64,000 bases of DNA from Mycolicibacterium iranicum (GTDB taxonomy: Bacteria > Actinomycetota > Actinomycetes > Mycobacteriales > Mycobacteriaceae), in assembly GCF_014190915.1 (NCBI RefSeq), contig NZ_JACHVU010000004.1, forward strand, positions 1 through 64,000, given 5' to 3'. Under the pieces are notes generated by a model that was not told the DNA's origin, searched no databases, and saw nothing but the letters and a program-made list of their open reading frames with translations. Shown one piece after another: positions 42,891-53,155 of the stretch (the stretch's first letter is position 1; each line of letters begins with the position of its first letter). Both the position numbers and the translations under genes were made by a program.

Positions 42891-43918
42891 TGAATCACCG
42901 CCGCACGGTCGTCAACGTCTCGATCTTCACCGTCGTCATGCTGTTGGTGGCGAGCATGCTCATCGTGGTCTTCGGTGAGTTTCGGTTCGGGTCCGACCAG
43001 GACTATCACGCCACCTTCCCCGACGCGTCGCGGCTGAAGTCGGGCCAGGACGTCCGCATCGCCGGCGTCCCCGTGGGCAGCGTGAAGGACGTGTCCCTCA
43101 ACGAGGACAACACGGTCGATGTCGCCTTCACCGTGAACGAGAAGTACCAGCTCTACACGTCCACCAAGGCGGTGGTGCGGTACGAGAACCTGGTCGGCGA
43201 CCGGTACCTGGAGATCACTTCGGGGCCCGGGGATCTCGTGAAGTTGCCGCGGGGCGGCACCATCACCCAGACCGAACCGGCGCTGGATCTCGACGCGTTG
43301 CTCGGTGGTCTGCGCCCGGTGCTCAAGGGACTGGACGGTGAGAAGGTCAACCAGATCAGCAACGCCGTCATCGAACTGCTGCAGGGCAACGGCGGCGCGC
43401 TGTCGAGCATGCTGTCGAGCACGAGCGCGTTCACCCAGAACCTCGCGGCCCGCGATCAGCTGATCGGCGACGTGATCACCAACCTCAACACCGTGCTGGG
43501 CACCGTCGACGACAAGGGCGCCGAGTTCGATGCCAGCGTGGACCGGCTGCAGAAACTGCTGACCGGTCTGGCCGAGGGCCGGGATCCCATCGCCGGCGCC
43601 ATCGGTCCGCTCGCGCAGGCAGAGGTGGATCTGACGCAGATGCTGCAGGAGTCGCGCAGGCCGCTGCAGGGCGTCATCGAGAACGTCCGCCCGCTGGCCC
43701 AGCGCCTCGACGAGCGCAAGGGTGACGTCAACAAGGTCATCGAGCCGCTGGCCGAGAACTACCTGCGACTGAACGCGCTCGGCGCCTACGGCGCCTTCTT
43801 CAACATCTACTACTGCTCCATCCGGATGAAGATCAACGGCCCGGCGGGAAGCGACATCCTGATCCCGTTCGGTGGGCCGCCGGATCCGTCGAAGGGGAGG
43901 TGTTCTGAGAATGGCTAG
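42890..43918 (+). CDS. mce4B: Mce4B protein
   Basis: The 342-residue MCE protein has one N-terminal membrane helix (MLLVASMLIVVF), the MCE domain (SGQDVRIAGVPVGSVKDVSLNEDNTVDVAFTV) and a helical C-terminal half. The C-terminal end overlaps the mce4C start by 8 bases. Length fits Mce4B. Confidence 0.93.
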   Translation: MNHRRTVVNVSIFTVVMLLVASMLIVVFGEFRFGSDQDYHATFPDASRLKSGQDVRIAGVPVGSVKDVSLNEDNTVDVAFTVNEKYQLYTSTKAVVRYENLVGDRYLEITSGPGDLVKLPRGGTITQTEPALDLDALLGGLRPVLKGLDGEKVNQISNAVIELLQGNGGALSSMLSSTSAFTQNLAARDQLIGDVITNLNTVLGTVDDKGAEFDASVDRLQKLLTGLAEGRDPIAGAIGPLAQAEVDLTQMLQESRRPLQGVIENVRPLAQRLDERKGDVNKVIEPLAENYLRLNALGAYGAFFNIYYCSIRMKINGPAGSDILIPFGGPPDPSKGRCSENG

Positions 43919-44978
43919 GTCCGGACCCCGAGACGGGAGCAACCCGCTCCGCACAGGAATCTTCGGCATCGTCCTCGTCGTGTGCCTGGTGCTGGTGTCG
44001 TTCGGCTACTCCAGCCTCCCGTTCATGCCGCAGGGCAAGCAGTACGAGGCGTTCTTCATCGACGCCGGGGGCATCACGCCGGGGAACGACGTCAACGTCT
44101 CCGGCATCCGCGTCGGCAAGGTCACCGGGGTGGCGCTGGCGGGGGACGCCGCGAAGGTCACGTTCACCGTGGATCGCAAGGTCCCGGTGGGCAACCAGTC
44201 GCTCGTCGCCATCAAGACCGACACGGTCTTGGGGGAGAAGTCCCTGGCCGTCACGCCCAAGGGCAGTGGGTCGGAGACGACGATCCCGTTGGGCCGCACC
44301 ACGACTCCGTACACGCTCAACACCGCCCTGCAGGACCTCGGCCAGAACGCCAGCGAGCTGGACAAGCCCCGGTTCGAGACGGCGATCAACACCCTGACCG
44401 ACTCGCTGCGCGACGCGACGCCGCAGCTGCGCAACGCCCTCGACGGGGTCACCAATCTGTCGCGCAGCCTGAACAAGCGCGACGAGGCGCTCGAGCAGCT
44501 GCTCGGACACGCCAAGCGGGTCTCCGACATGCTGGCCGCACGTGCGGGCCAGGTGAACCAGCTGATCGTCGATGGCAATCTGCTTTTCGCCGCGCTCGAC
44601 GAGCGCCGTCAGGCCCTGAGCAACCTCATTGCCGGGATCGACGATGTGTCGCAACAGCTCTCGGGGTTCGTCGCCGACAACAAGGTCGAGTTCGGGCCGG
44701 CACTGGAGAAGCTGAACCTGGTGATGGACAACCTGCTCGAGCGCCGCGAACACATCGGAGAGGCGCTGCGCCGCCTTCCCCCGTATGCCACTGCGCTGGG
44801 TGAGGTCGTCGGATCGGGCTCGGGCTTCAACATCAACCTCTACGGCCTGCCTCCGGCGAGCCTCGCCGAGGTACTGCTCGACACCTACTTCCAGCCGGGC
44901 AAGCTGCCCGACAGTCTCGCCGACTACCTGCGCGGGTTCATCTCCGAGCGCATGATCATCAGGCCGAAGTCGCCATGA
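43911..44978 (+). CDS. mce4C: Mce4C protein
   Basis: The ATG at 43911 gives 355 residues; an upstream in-frame start at 43872 lies inside mce4B and is less likely. The N-terminal helix FGIVLVVCLVLVSFGY is followed by the MCE domain (GNDVNVSGIRVGKVTGVALAGDAAKVTFTV). The rest is helical, as in the other subunits. It overlaps mce4D by 4 bases. Confidence 0.92.
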   Translation: MARSGPRDGSNPLRTGIFGIVLVVCLVLVSFGYSSLPFMPQGKQYEAFFIDAGGITPGNDVNVSGIRVGKVTGVALAGDAAKVTFTVDRKVPVGNQSLVAIKTDTVLGEKSLAVTPKGSGSETTIPLGRTTTPYTLNTALQDLGQNASELDKPRFETAINTLTDSLRDATPQLRNALDGVTNLSRSLNKRDEALEQLLGHAKRVSDMLAARAGQVNQLIVDGNLLFAALDERRQALSNLIAGIDDVSQQLSGFVADNKVEFGPALEKLNLVMDNLLERREHIGEALRRLPPYATALGEVVGSGSGFNINLYGLPPASLAEVLLDTYFQPGKLPDSLADYLRGFISERMIIRPKSP

Positions 44979-46372
44979 CCGAACCGAGAGCGAACCGTCA
45001 TCGCGGCCTGCGCATCGCAGTGGCCGTCGCGCTGGTGGCCGTGCTGGCGGTCGGCGTGTACCTGATCTGGCCGTCACGCACCGGCAACAAGGTCGTCGCG
45101 TACTTCGAGTCCGCGGTCGGTCTCTACTCCGGCGACGAGGTCCGCATCATCGGCGTGCCGGTGGGCTCCATCGATTCCATCGAGCCGAGGGCCGGCGACG
45201 TCAAGATCACGATGTCGCTCGACGACGGCGTGAAGGTTCCCGAGAACGCCCAGGCACTGATCATCGCGCCGAATCTCGTTGCCGCGCGCTTCATTCAGCT
45301 CACCCCCGCCTACACCGGCGGTGCGGTGATGGCCGACGGCACGGAGATCGGTCTCGACCGCACCGCGGTTCCCGTGGAATGGGACGAGGTCAAGGAGCAG
45401 CTGACGCAGCTGAGCGCCCAGCTCGGCCCGCAACAGGGTTCGGTGCAGGGTCCGCTCACCGCGTTCGTGAACCAGGCCGCCGACACCTTCGACGGCAACG
45501 GCGACACGTTCCGGCAGGCGGTCAGGGAGCTGTCGCAGACCGCGGGTCGCCTGGGTGATTCGCGCACGGACCTCTTCGGCACGATTCGCAACCTCCAGGT
45601 GCTCGTGGACGCGCTGTCCAACAGCAACGAGCAGATCGTCCAGTTCACCAACCATGTCGCCTCGGTGTCGCAGGTGCTCGCAGACAGCTCCGCCGACCTC
45701 GACGGCACGTTGAGCACCTTGAACCAGGCCCTCGGCGACGTGCGCGGCCTACTCCAGGACAACAACACGGCGCTCATCGACCAGGTCGGAAAGCTCGCGG
45801 ACTTCACCCAGATCCTGACCGACCACAGCGACGACATCGAGCAGGTGCTGCACGTCACGCCCAATGGTCTGTCGAACTTCTACAACATCTACAACCCCGC
45901 CCAGGGCACCGTCGGCGGCCTGCTCTCGCTGCCGAACTTCGCCAACCCGGTGCAGTTCATCTGCGGCGGTACCTTCGACGTCGGTGCGTCGCCGGACAAC
46001 TACAAGCGCGCCGAGATCTGCAGGCAGCGAATGGGTCCGGTGTTCAAGCGCATTGCGATGAACTACCCGCCGGTGCTGTTCCACCCGATCAACAGCATCA
46101 CCGCCTACAAGGGGCAGGTCATCTACGACACACCCGCCACCGAGGCGAAGGCCGAGACCCCGGTGCCGTATCTGCAGTGGCAGAACGCGCCCGGCGTCAC
46201 CCCGCCGGTGATCCCGCCCGACGCGGACCTGGCGTCGCTGCTGGTGCCGCCGGCGCCCGAGGAAACCTCCGGCGCATCCGCTCCTCCGGCCTCGACGTCG
46301 CATGTCGGCGGCCCGGAGGCCGCCACACCGGGGGCTGCCCCCGGCCCGGTGCCGGGGGGTGCGGGCGGATGA
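44975..46372 (+). CDS. mce4D: Mce4D protein
   Basis: The 465-residue MCE protein has the N-terminal helix VAVALVAVLAVGVYLIW and MCE motif SGDEVRIIGVPVGSIDSIEPRAGDVKITMSL. It has a long helical region and a Pro/Ala/Gly-rich tail (about 395-465). It overlaps the mce4E start by 4 bases (ATGA). Confidence 0.93.
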   Translation: MTEPRANRHRGLRIAVAVALVAVLAVGVYLIWPSRTGNKVVAYFESAVGLYSGDEVRIIGVPVGSIDSIEPRAGDVKITMSLDDGVKVPENAQALIIAPNLVAARFIQLTPAYTGGAVMADGTEIGLDRTAVPVEWDEVKEQLTQLSAQLGPQQGSVQGPLTAFVNQAADTFDGNGDTFRQAVRELSQTAGRLGDSRTDLFGTIRNLQVLVDALSNSNEQIVQFTNHVASVSQVLADSSADLDGTLSTLNQALGDVRGLLQDNNTALIDQVGKLADFTQILTDHSDDIEQVLHVTPNGLSNFYNIYNPAQGTVGGLLSLPNFANPVQFICGGTFDVGASPDNYKRAEICRQRMGPVFKRIAMNYPPVLFHPINSITAYKGQVIYDTPATEAKAETPVPYLQWQNAPGVTPPVIPPDADLASLLVPPAPEETSGASAPPASTSHVGGPEAATPGAAPGPVPGGAGG

Positions 46373-47529
46373 TCCGCAAAGCACTCGCGTTCGGCTCGCT
46401 GCCGCTGCTGGTGGCCGGGTGTCAGTTCGGCGGCCTCAACTCGCTGGACATGCCGGGCACGGCCGGCCACGGGGCGGGCGCGTTCACCGTCACCGTGCAG
46501 CTGCCCGATGTGACGACGCTCCCGCAGAACTCGCCGGTCATGGTCAACGACGTGACGGTCGGCAGTGTGTCCGGCATCGAAGCGGTGCAGGGCTCCGACG
46601 GGACCTTCTACGCGGCAGTGCAACTGTCGCTGGACGGCGACGTCACCCTGCCGGAGAACGCCATCGCCAACGTCGCGCAGACGTCCCTGCTCGGATCGCA
46701 GCACATCGAGCTCGCGCCGCCACCGGACGAGCCGGGTGTGGGCCGCCTCCAGGAGGGCTCGAACATCCCGATCGATCGGACCGGCCGGTACCCGAGCACC
46801 GAAGAGGTGCTGTCCTCGCTGGGCGTGGTGGTGAACAAGGGCAATCTCGGTGCGCTGCAAGACATCACCGAGGAGACCTACAACGCGGTGGTCGGCCGGG
46901 AAGGGACGTTCGCCGAGCTGATCCCGCGGCTGGCCGAGCTGACCGGTTCGCTGGACCGGCAGACCAACGACATCATCGCCGCCGCCGAGGGACTCGACCG
47001 GTTCGCCGGAATCCTGGCCAGGAGCAAGGACAGCCTCGGCCGCACGCTGGACACCCTCCCGGCCGCGCTGGACGTGCTGAACCGCAACCGCACGCACATC
47101 GTCGACGCGTTCGGCGCGCTGCGCAGCTTCGCCCTGGTGGGTTCACGGATCCTGCAGGAGACCAAGACCGACTTCGCCGCGGACTTCAAGGACCTGTACC
47201 CGATCATCAAGTCGCTCAACGACAACGCCGATGACTTCATCAAGAGCCTGGAGTTCCTGCCGACGTTCCCGTTCCACTACGAATACCTCCGCAACGCGGT
47301 GCGCGGTGACTACCTGAACGTGTTCGTGACCTTCGACCTGACGCTGCGCCGGCTGGGTGAGACGGTGTTCACCACGTCCAAAGGGCTCGACCCGAACATG
47401 AAGAGGATGAACGAGATCATCACGCCGCCCGACTTCATGACCGGATCGGTGGCCAATCTGTCCGGCCAGGCAGCGGATCCGTTCACGATCCCGCCGGGCA
47501 CGGCCGCACAGCACGAGGGGGCGCCCTGA
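46369..47529 (+). CDS. mce4E: Mce4E lipoprotein (LprN)
   Basis: The 386-residue protein is the lipoprotein subunit. A short signal sequence ends in the lipobox LLVAGC with Cys18 as the lipidation site. The MCE domain (NSPVMVNDVTVGSVSGIEAVQGSDGTFYAAVQLSL) follows. The ATG at 46369 overlaps the mce4D stop; an open frame extends further upstream but would destroy the signal peptide. Confidence 0.93.
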   Translation: MIRKALAFGSLPLLVAGCQFGGLNSLDMPGTAGHGAGAFTVTVQLPDVTTLPQNSPVMVNDVTVGSVSGIEAVQGSDGTFYAAVQLSLDGDVTLPENAIANVAQTSLLGSQHIELAPPPDEPGVGRLQEGSNIPIDRTGRYPSTEEVLSSLGVVVNKGNLGALQDITEETYNAVVGREGTFAELIPRLAELTGSLDRQTNDIIAAAEGLDRFAGILARSKDSLGRTLDTLPAALDVLNRNRTHIVDAFGALRSFALVGSRILQETKTDFAADFKDLYPIIKSLNDNADDFIKSLEFLPTFPFHYEYLRNAVRGDYLNVFVTFDLTLRRLGETVFTTSKGLDPNMKRMNEIITPPDFMTGSVANLSGQAADPFTIPPGTAAQHEGAP

Positions 47530-49241
47530 TGATCGACCGCCTCTCCAGGATCCAGCTGATGATCTTCGCCGTCGTCACGGTGCTGACCGTCGGTGCGATC
47601 TCGATCTACTACCTGAGGCTGCCCGAAGCCGTCGGCATCGGGTCCTACAAGATCTCTGCGGATTTCGAGGCGGGCGGCGGCCTCTACGAGAATGCCAACG
47701 TCACCTACCGCGGTGTGACGGTCGGCAGGGTCGAATCGGTGGGTCTGACCGACAACGGCGTGGTCGCGCGCATGCAGATCAACAGCGGCACTCCGATCCC
47801 GGAAGACGTCACCGCGACCGTGAAGAGCGTGTCGGCCATCGGTGAGCAGTACGTCGACCTGGTGCCGCCCGAGGGTGCCTCGCAGGCGACGCTTCGCGAC
47901 GGCTCGACCATCGCGATGGACCACACCGCGATCGGTCAGGACATCTACGGCCTGCTCGAGCAGTCCGACGCATTGATCAGCAGCATCGGGGACAGCCGCC
48001 TGCAGGACCTCCTGCGCGAGACCTTCAAGGCGTTCAACGGGTCCGGTCCCGAGCTCGCACGGCTGATCCAGTCCTCGCGGCTGCTGGTCGACGAGGCCAA
48101 TGCCAGCTACGGACAGACCTCGCAGCTCATCGATCAGGCGCTGCCGTTCCTGGAGGCCCAGATCCGCAGCGGCGACGACACCCGGTCGCTGGCCGACGGT
48201 CTGGCGCGGCTCACCGCCGAGGTGTCCAACGCCGACCCGCAGCTGCGCGAGACCCTGCAGACCGTGCCCGGTACCACCGAGGCCGCGAACACCACGTTCG
48301 AGGGCATCCGGCCGACGTTCCCGGTCCTGGCGGCCAACCTCGCCAACTTCGGCCGGATCGGCGTGATCTACAACAAGTCCCTCGAGCACGCCCTGGTGGT
48401 GTTCCCGGCGCTGCTCGCCGCGCTGAACACCGTCGCCGGCGGTCTGCCCGCCGACGAGGGCGGCAAGCTCGACTTCAAGATCGATCTCGGCGACCCACCG
48501 CCGTGCTCGGTGGGCTTCATCCCGCCCAGCCAGATCCGCACGCCGGCGGACACCACGCTTCGCGAACTGCCCACCGACATGTACTGCAAGGTGGCACAGA
48601 ACGATCCGAGTGTGGTGCGCGGCGCCCGCAACTACCCGTGCCAGGAATTCCCCGGCAAGCGGGCCCCGACGATCCAGCTGTGCCGCGATCCGAAGGGCTA
48701 CGTGCCGATCGGCACCAACCCGTGGCGCGGGCCGCCCGTCCCATACGGCACGCCGGTCACCGACGGGCGGAACATCCTGCCGCCCAACAAGTTCCCGATG
48801 ATCCCGCCGCAGGTGGATCCCGACCCCGGGCCGCCGTCGGTGCAGTTGCCGCCCGGTGTCGCCCCGGGGCCGGGCCCGGCGCCGCACGCGCCGTTCCCGC
48901 TGCCGGTGCCGCCGAACGAGGTGGGTCCGCCGCCGCCGCCGTGGCCGTACTTCGCGCCGCCGGACCAGAACGTGCCGCCGTACGGTCGTCCGCCGCTGGC
49001 GCCGCCGCCGGGGCCCGTTCCCGCTCCGGCACCGGGTTCGCCGGTCCTGCCGCCCGCGGCACCTGCTCCGTCAGGCCCGCTTCTGCCGGCCGAGGCGATC
49101 CCGCAGGCCGGCGCGAGCTACGACCAGAACGGGGTGTTCGTGGACCCTGCGGGCGGAACTGGCGTCTTCGCGGGCGGAACTGACACACTGGCGCCCGCAG
49201 AGAACTGGGTCGACCTGATGTTGTCGCCCAAGCAGGCATAG
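47529..49241 (+). CDS. mce4F: Mce4F protein
   Basis: The 570-residue protein has an N-terminal helix (LMIFAVVTVLTVGAISIYYL), MCE domain (NANVTYRGVTVGRVESVGLTDNGVVARMQI), a helical middle and a long Pro-rich tail (about 420-520). It ends the tunnel-forming set. The ATG shares a base with the mce4E stop. Confidence 0.94.
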   Translation: MIDRLSRIQLMIFAVVTVLTVGAISIYYLRLPEAVGIGSYKISADFEAGGGLYENANVTYRGVTVGRVESVGLTDNGVVARMQINSGTPIPEDVTATVKSVSAIGEQYVDLVPPEGASQATLRDGSTIAMDHTAIGQDIYGLLEQSDALISSIGDSRLQDLLRETFKAFNGSGPELARLIQSSRLLVDEANASYGQTSQLIDQALPFLEAQIRSGDDTRSLADGLARLTAEVSNADPQLRETLQTVPGTTEAANTTFEGIRPTFPVLAANLANFGRIGVIYNKSLEHALVVFPALLAALNTVAGGLPADEGGKLDFKIDLGDPPPCSVGFIPPSQIRTPADTTLRELPTDMYCKVAQNDPSVVRGARNYPCQEFPGKRAPTIQLCRDPKGYVPIGTNPWRGPPVPYGTPVTDGRNILPPNKFPMIPPQVDPDPGPPSVQLPPGVAPGPGPAPHAPFPLPVPPNEVGPPPPPWPYFAPPDQNVPPYGRPPLAPPPGPVPAPAPGSPVLPPAAPAPSGPLLPAEAIPQAGASYDQNGVFVDPAGGTGVFAGGTDTLAPAENWVDLMLSPKQA

Positions 49242-49260
49242 GCAGGCATAGGACAGCGCA

Positions 49261-49959
49261 GTGGTAGAAGAAGCGCCCCCGACCGAGGGGCGGCCGGTTC
49301 GTCGGCGTGCCTCCCGGGCAGCAGGGCCGGCGGGCACCCCGGCCGTCATCTCGGCGGCGCCGGGTGGCGAGGCGACGGTGTCGACCACCACCCCGGCGAA
49401 GGCCCGCACGGCCCGGCCGGTGGCGCCGCCACCCCGGCGAGCGTCCCACCGGGCCCTGGTCGCCCTGGTGGCGATGATCGCGCTCGTGCTCTCGGGCGGG
49501 TTGCTGGCCGGCGGAATCGCCTGGATGGCGCACTCCCAGTCCGCCGGAAAGGCCGCACTGGCGCGGGACCAGCGGTTCGTCGACACCGCCTCGCAGCTGG
49601 TGGTCAACATGTTCTCCTACACCCAGGACGACATCGACCAGAGCGTGAACCGGTTCGTCGACAGCACCAGCGGCCCGCTGCGTGACATGTTGAGCCAGGA
49701 CAACAACGTCGACAACCTCAAGGCGATCTTCCGCGACACCAACGCCAGCTCCGAGGCTGTCGTCAACGGCGCCGCGCTGGAGACGATCGACGAGGTGACC
49801 AACAACGCCGCAGTGCTGGTGTCGGTGCGCGTCACGGTCACCGACATGGATGGCACCAACAAGCCGTCGCAGCCCTACCGGCTCCGCGTGATCGTGCACG
49901 AGGACGACAACGGCCACATGACCGGCTACGACCTCAAGTACCCCGACGGGGGCAACTGA
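49261..49959 (+). CDS. Mce4-associated membrane protein, Rv3493c-type
   Basis: The 232-residue protein has a Pro/Ala/Arg-rich cytoplasmic N-terminus, one membrane helix near 65-90 (LVALVAMIALVLSGGLLAGGIAW) and a periplasmic domain of the Mce-associated (Mas/Mam) type. These proteins stabilise the transporter in known systems. The GTG start is 19 bases after mce4F. It overlaps the next gene by one base. Confidence 0.88.
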   Translation: MVEEAPPTEGRPVRRRASRAAGPAGTPAVISAAPGGEATVSTTTPAKARTARPVAPPPRRASHRALVALVAMIALVLSGGLLAGGIAWMAHSQSAGKAALARDQRFVDTASQLVVNMFSYTQDDIDQSVNRFVDSTSGPLRDMLSQDNNVDNLKAIFRDTNASSEAVVNGAALETIDEVTNNAAVLVSVRVTVTDMDGTNKPSQPYRLRVIVHEDDNGHMTGYDLKYPDGGN

Positions 49960-50453
49960 TGAGCAACCGCGTCGCGAAAGTCGTTGCCGCGCTGGCGGTG
50001 CTGCTGTCGATCGCCTTCGTCGGCGCCGCCGCGGTGGGCGGCCGGCTGTACTGGAGCGGGGTGGAGCTGCGCGGCGAGCAGGCGGCGCGCGCGGAGCTGC
50101 CCCCGTTGGCGGTCAACCAGATTCCGCGGGTGTTCGGCTACGACTATCAGACCGTGGAGCGCAGCCTCAACGACGTCTATCCGCTGCTGACCCCCAGCTA
50201 CCGGCGAGAGTTCCAGGACCGGGCGAACAAGGACATCATCCCGCAGGCGCGGGAGCGTCAGCTCGTCAGCCAGGCGAACGTGGTGGGCGTCGGAGTGCTC
50301 GATGCACAACGCACGACAGCCTCGGTGATGGTCTACATGAACCGTACGGTGACCGACAAGGGCGGGCAGCCCGTCTACGACGGCAGCCGACTGCGCGTCG
50401 ACTACCAGAAGGTCGGCGGGCAGTGGCTGATCAACTACATCACTCCGATCTGA
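49959..50453 (+). CDS. Mce4-associated membrane protein, Rv3492c-type
   Basis: The 164-residue protein has one N-terminal helix ([21 protein letters not shown]) and a periplasmic domain ending in [11 protein letters not shown]. It is a paralogue of the gene before it and the last gene of the mce4 operon. Its last 14 bases overlap the convergent otsA gene, with no terminator in between. Confidence 0.88.
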   Translation: MSNRVAKVVAALAVLLSIAFVGAAAVGGRLYWSGVELRGEQAARAELPPLAVNQIPRVFGYDYQTVERSLNDVYPLLTPSYRREFQDRANKDIIPQARERQLVSQANVVGVGVLDAQRTTASVMVYMNRTVTDKGGQPVYDGSRLRVDYQKVGGQWLINYITPI

Positions 50454-51960
50454 GATCGGGCTCGGGCTGCTGAGGGCGGTTGGCCAGTGCGTCGAGGAAT
50501 GACCGCGCCCACCGGTCCACATCGTGGGCGAGCACCTGACGCCGCAGCGCACGCATGCGTCGCCTGCCCTCCTCGGGCGTCTGGTTGATCGCCGCCTCGA
50601 TCGCGTCCTTGACGCCTTCGATGTGGTGCGGATTGGTCAGGTAGGCCTGGCGCAGTTCGGCTGCGGCGCCGGTGAATTCACTGAGCACCAGCGCACCGCC
50701 GAGATCGCTGCGGCAGGCCACGTACTCCTTGGCGACCAGGTTCATCCCGTCGCGCAGCGGCGTCACGAGCATCACGTCGGCGGCGACGAAGAACGCGACG
50801 AGATCCTCGCGGGGGATGGGCCGGTGCAGATAGTGCAGCACCGAATGACCGACCTCGCCGAACTCTCCGTTGACATGGCCGACCTGGCGCTCGATGTCCT
50901 CGCGCATCGCGATGTAGCTCTCGACGCGTTCCCGGCTCGGCGTCGCTAACTGGACGAAGACGGTGTCCTCGGGATTGATGCGGCCCTCTTCGAGCAACTC
51001 CGAGAACGCGCGCAACCGCACGTCGATGCCCTTGGTGTAGTCGAGGCGATCGACCCCCAGCAGGACCTTGCGGGGGTTGCCGAGGTCGCGGCGGAGATCC
51101 TTGGCGCGCTGCCTGATCGCGCGGCTGCGGGCCTGCTGGTCGAGTTCGTCGGAGTCGATCGAGATGGGGAACGCCCCGACCTTGACGGTCCGCGAGCCGA
51201 ACTGGACCTCGCCGAAACGGGAGCGGACGCCGACCGTCGCGCGCGAGGTCGTCGCCCCGACGAGGCGGCGGGACAGGATGAGGAAGTTCTGTGCGCCGCC
51301 CGGCAGGTGGAAGCCCACCAGATCGGCGCCGAGCAGGCCTTCGGTGATCTCGGTGCGCCACGGCATCTGCAAGAACAGCTCCACCGGCGGGAACGGGATG
51401 TGCAGAAAGAACCCGATGACCAGATCGGGGCGCAGCATGCGCAGCATCTTCGGCACCAGCTGCAGCTGGTAGTCCTGGACCCACACCGTCGCGCCTTCGG
51501 CGGCCGTGCGGGCGGTGGCTTCGGCGAAGCGGCGGTTGACCTCGACGTAGCGGTCCCACCACTGGCGGTGATAGATCGGCTTGACGATCACGTCGTGATA
51601 GAGCGGCCACAGCGTGGCGTTGGAGAAACCCTCGTAATATTCGGCGACGTCCTCGGCGCTCAGTCGCACAGGCACCAACGTCATGCCGTCCTGTTCGAAC
51701 GGCTCGTCGGTCGCATCCGGGTCGTCCGGTTCCTCCGGGACGCCGGGCCAGCCGATCCACGCGCCGCGGCGGCGCCGCAGCAGCGGCTCGAGGGCGGTCA
51801 CCAGGCCGCCGGGGCTGCGCTTCCACTCGGTGGAACCGTCGGGTAGCCGCACCCGGTCGATCGGCAGCCTGTTGGCCACCACGACGAAGTCAGCCGAGGC
51901 TGAGGGCGGCACGGGGTGTGCCGAATCGGAGCGGGCCTCGGGTCCGCTCTCGGGCGCCAT
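50440..51960 (-). CDS. otsA: Trehalose-6-phosphate synthase
   Basis: The 506-residue GT20 enzyme makes trehalose-6-phosphate from an NDP-glucose and glucose-6-phosphate. Motifs include [31 protein letters not shown] and [11 protein letters not shown]. The ATG at 51960 overlaps the TAA of the upstream small gene. Its product feeds trehalose and mycolate carrier synthesis and is not related to sterol breakdown. Confidence 0.95.
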   Translation of the reverse strand: MAPESGPEARSDSAHPVPPSASADFVVVANRLPIDRVRLPDGSTEWKRSPGGLVTALEPLLRRRRGAWIGWPGVPEEPDDPDATDEPFEQDGMTLVPVRLSAEDVAEYYEGFSNATLWPLYHDVIVKPIYHRQWWDRYVEVNRRFAEATARTAAEGATVWVQDYQLQLVPKMLRMLRPDLVIGFFLHIPFPPVELFLQMPWRTEITEGLLGADLVGFHLPGGAQNFLILSRRLVGATTSRATVGVRSRFGEVQFGSRTVKVGAFPISIDSDELDQQARSRAIRQRAKDLRRDLGNPRKVLLGVDRLDYTKGIDVRLRAFSELLEEGRINPEDTVFVQLATPSRERVESYIAMREDIERQVGHVNGEFGEVGHSVLHYLHRPIPREDLVAFFVAADVMLVTPLRDGMNLVAKEYVACRSDLGGALVLSEFTGAAAELRQAYLTNPHHIEGVKDAIEAAINQTPEEGRRRMRALRRQVLAHDVDRWARSFLDALANRPQQPEPDLRSE

Positions 51961-52127
51961 TACGCGTCGGCGAGCTTCGCCGGTCCGATGCCGAGCATCG
52001 ACAGGAAGACGCGGCACTCGTCGGCGTCGGTGGCGTAGGCGGCCACGACGCGTCGCGCCTGGCGTTCGGTGCTGTCGGCGATGGGTTCGACGTCGCCGAT
52101 CTCGGCGGGATCAGATTTGGCAGGCAT
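51960..52127 (-). CDS. Small conserved protein upstream of otsA, Rv3489-type
   Basis: The 55-residue ORF ([14 protein letters not shown]... [13 protein letters not shown]) was found by reading the minus strand. It is too short for most gene callers. The TAA stop shares a base with the otsA ATG, so the two genes are coupled. Length and position match what I recall of Rv3489. It has one Cys and no membrane segment. Function unknown. Confidence 0.75.
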   Translation of the reverse strand: MPAKSDPAEIGDVEPIADSTERQARRVVAAYATDADECRVFLSMLGIGPAKLADA

Positions 52128-52206
52128 GTCACAACTCTAGCCAACTACCAGGTGAGTGCCGGGGTCGTGTGCGGACACGTGACACTTCGGCCGTAATGTG
52201 AAACGT

Positions 52207-53103
52207 GTGGCGGACCAGGAACAGGTGACTTACGAGACCCTCGACGAGGGGCGCATCGCGCGGATGTGGCTCAACCGGCCGACCGCGCAGAATGCCCAAT
52301 CACGCACGCTGCTGGTGCAGCTCGACGAGGCGTTCGGCCGAGCCGAGGCCGATGACGCCGTGCGCGTAGTCATCCTCGCCGCCCGCGGCAAGAACTTCTC
52401 GGCCGGGCACGACCTCGGTTCGGAGGAGGCGATGGCCGAGCGGACGCCCGGCCCCGGCCAGCACCCGACGTTCACCTGCAACGGCGCGACCAGGGACGCC
52501 GTCATCGAGCGGACGTATCTGCAGGAGTGGCACTACTTCTTCAACAACACCAGCCGCTGGCGGGATCTGCGCAAGATCACGATCGCCCAGGTGCAGGGCA
52601 ACGCGATCTCGGCGGCACTGATGCTGATCTGGGCCTGCGATCTGATCGTTGCCTCCGACGACGCCCGGTTCAGCGACGTCGTGGCGGTGCGCATGGGCAT
52701 GCCGGGCGTCGAGTACTACGCGCACCCGTGGGAGTTCGGCGCGCGCAAGGCCAAGGAGCTGCTGCTCACCGGCGATGCGATCGACGCCGACGAAGCGCAC
52801 CGGCTGGGCATGGTGTCGAAGGTGTTCGCGCGGGCCGAGCTGGAGGACAAGACGCTGGAGTTCGCACGCAGGATCGCCGAACGGCCCACGATGGCGGCGC
52901 TGCTGGTGAAGGACTCGGTCAACGCGGCCAGCGACGCGATGGGCTTCAGCGAGGCGCTGCGGCACGCGTTCCACATCCACGAGCTCGGTCACGCGCACTG
53001 GGCGGCACACAACGAGAACCGGTTCCCGGTCGGACTTCCGCCCGACGTGCCGGACTGGCGCACGCTCGGCGCACCAAAGCTCTCCCGTCACGGCGAGCCG
53101 TGA
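52207..53103 (+). CDS. Enoyl-CoA hydratase/isomerase family protein
   Basis: The 298-residue crotonase is counted from GTG at 52207 (MADQEQVTYETLDEGR); GTG at 52198 gives three more residues. It has the oxyanion loop ARGKNFSAGHDLGSEEA and a second loop (QVQGNAISAALMLIWACDLIVAS). The usual active-site Glu is not obvious. An extra segment near 80-110 makes it longer than EchA19. It stands before an SDR gene that has its own KstR-like box. Confidence 0.85.
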   Translation: MADQEQVTYETLDEGRIARMWLNRPTAQNAQSRTLLVQLDEAFGRAEADDAVRVVILAARGKNFSAGHDLGSEEAMAERTPGPGQHPTFTCNGATRDAVIERTYLQEWHYFFNNTSRWRDLRKITIAQVQGNAISAALMLIWACDLIVASDDARFSDVVAVRMGMPGVEYYAHPWEFGARKAKELLLTGDAIDADEAHRLGMVSKVFARAELEDKTLEFARRIAERPTMAALLVKDSVNAASDAMGFSEALRHAFHIHELGHAHWAAHNENRFPVGLPPDVPDWRTLGAPKLSRHGEP

Positions 53104-53111
53104 CGTATAAC

Positions 53112-53125
53112 TGGAACCTGTTCTA
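53112..53125. promoter_or_regulatory. KstR box upstream of the 53156 SDR gene
   Basis: TGGAACCTGTTCTA fits TnnAACnnGTTnnA. It runs into TAGTTA (53124-53129), a probable -10 with GTGACG 18 bases upstream. It lies just after the stop of the hydratase-family gene, so it should drive the SDR alone. Confidence 0.7.
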
Positions 53126-53155
53126 GTTAGCCGCACTACGTTCAGGGGATCGCCC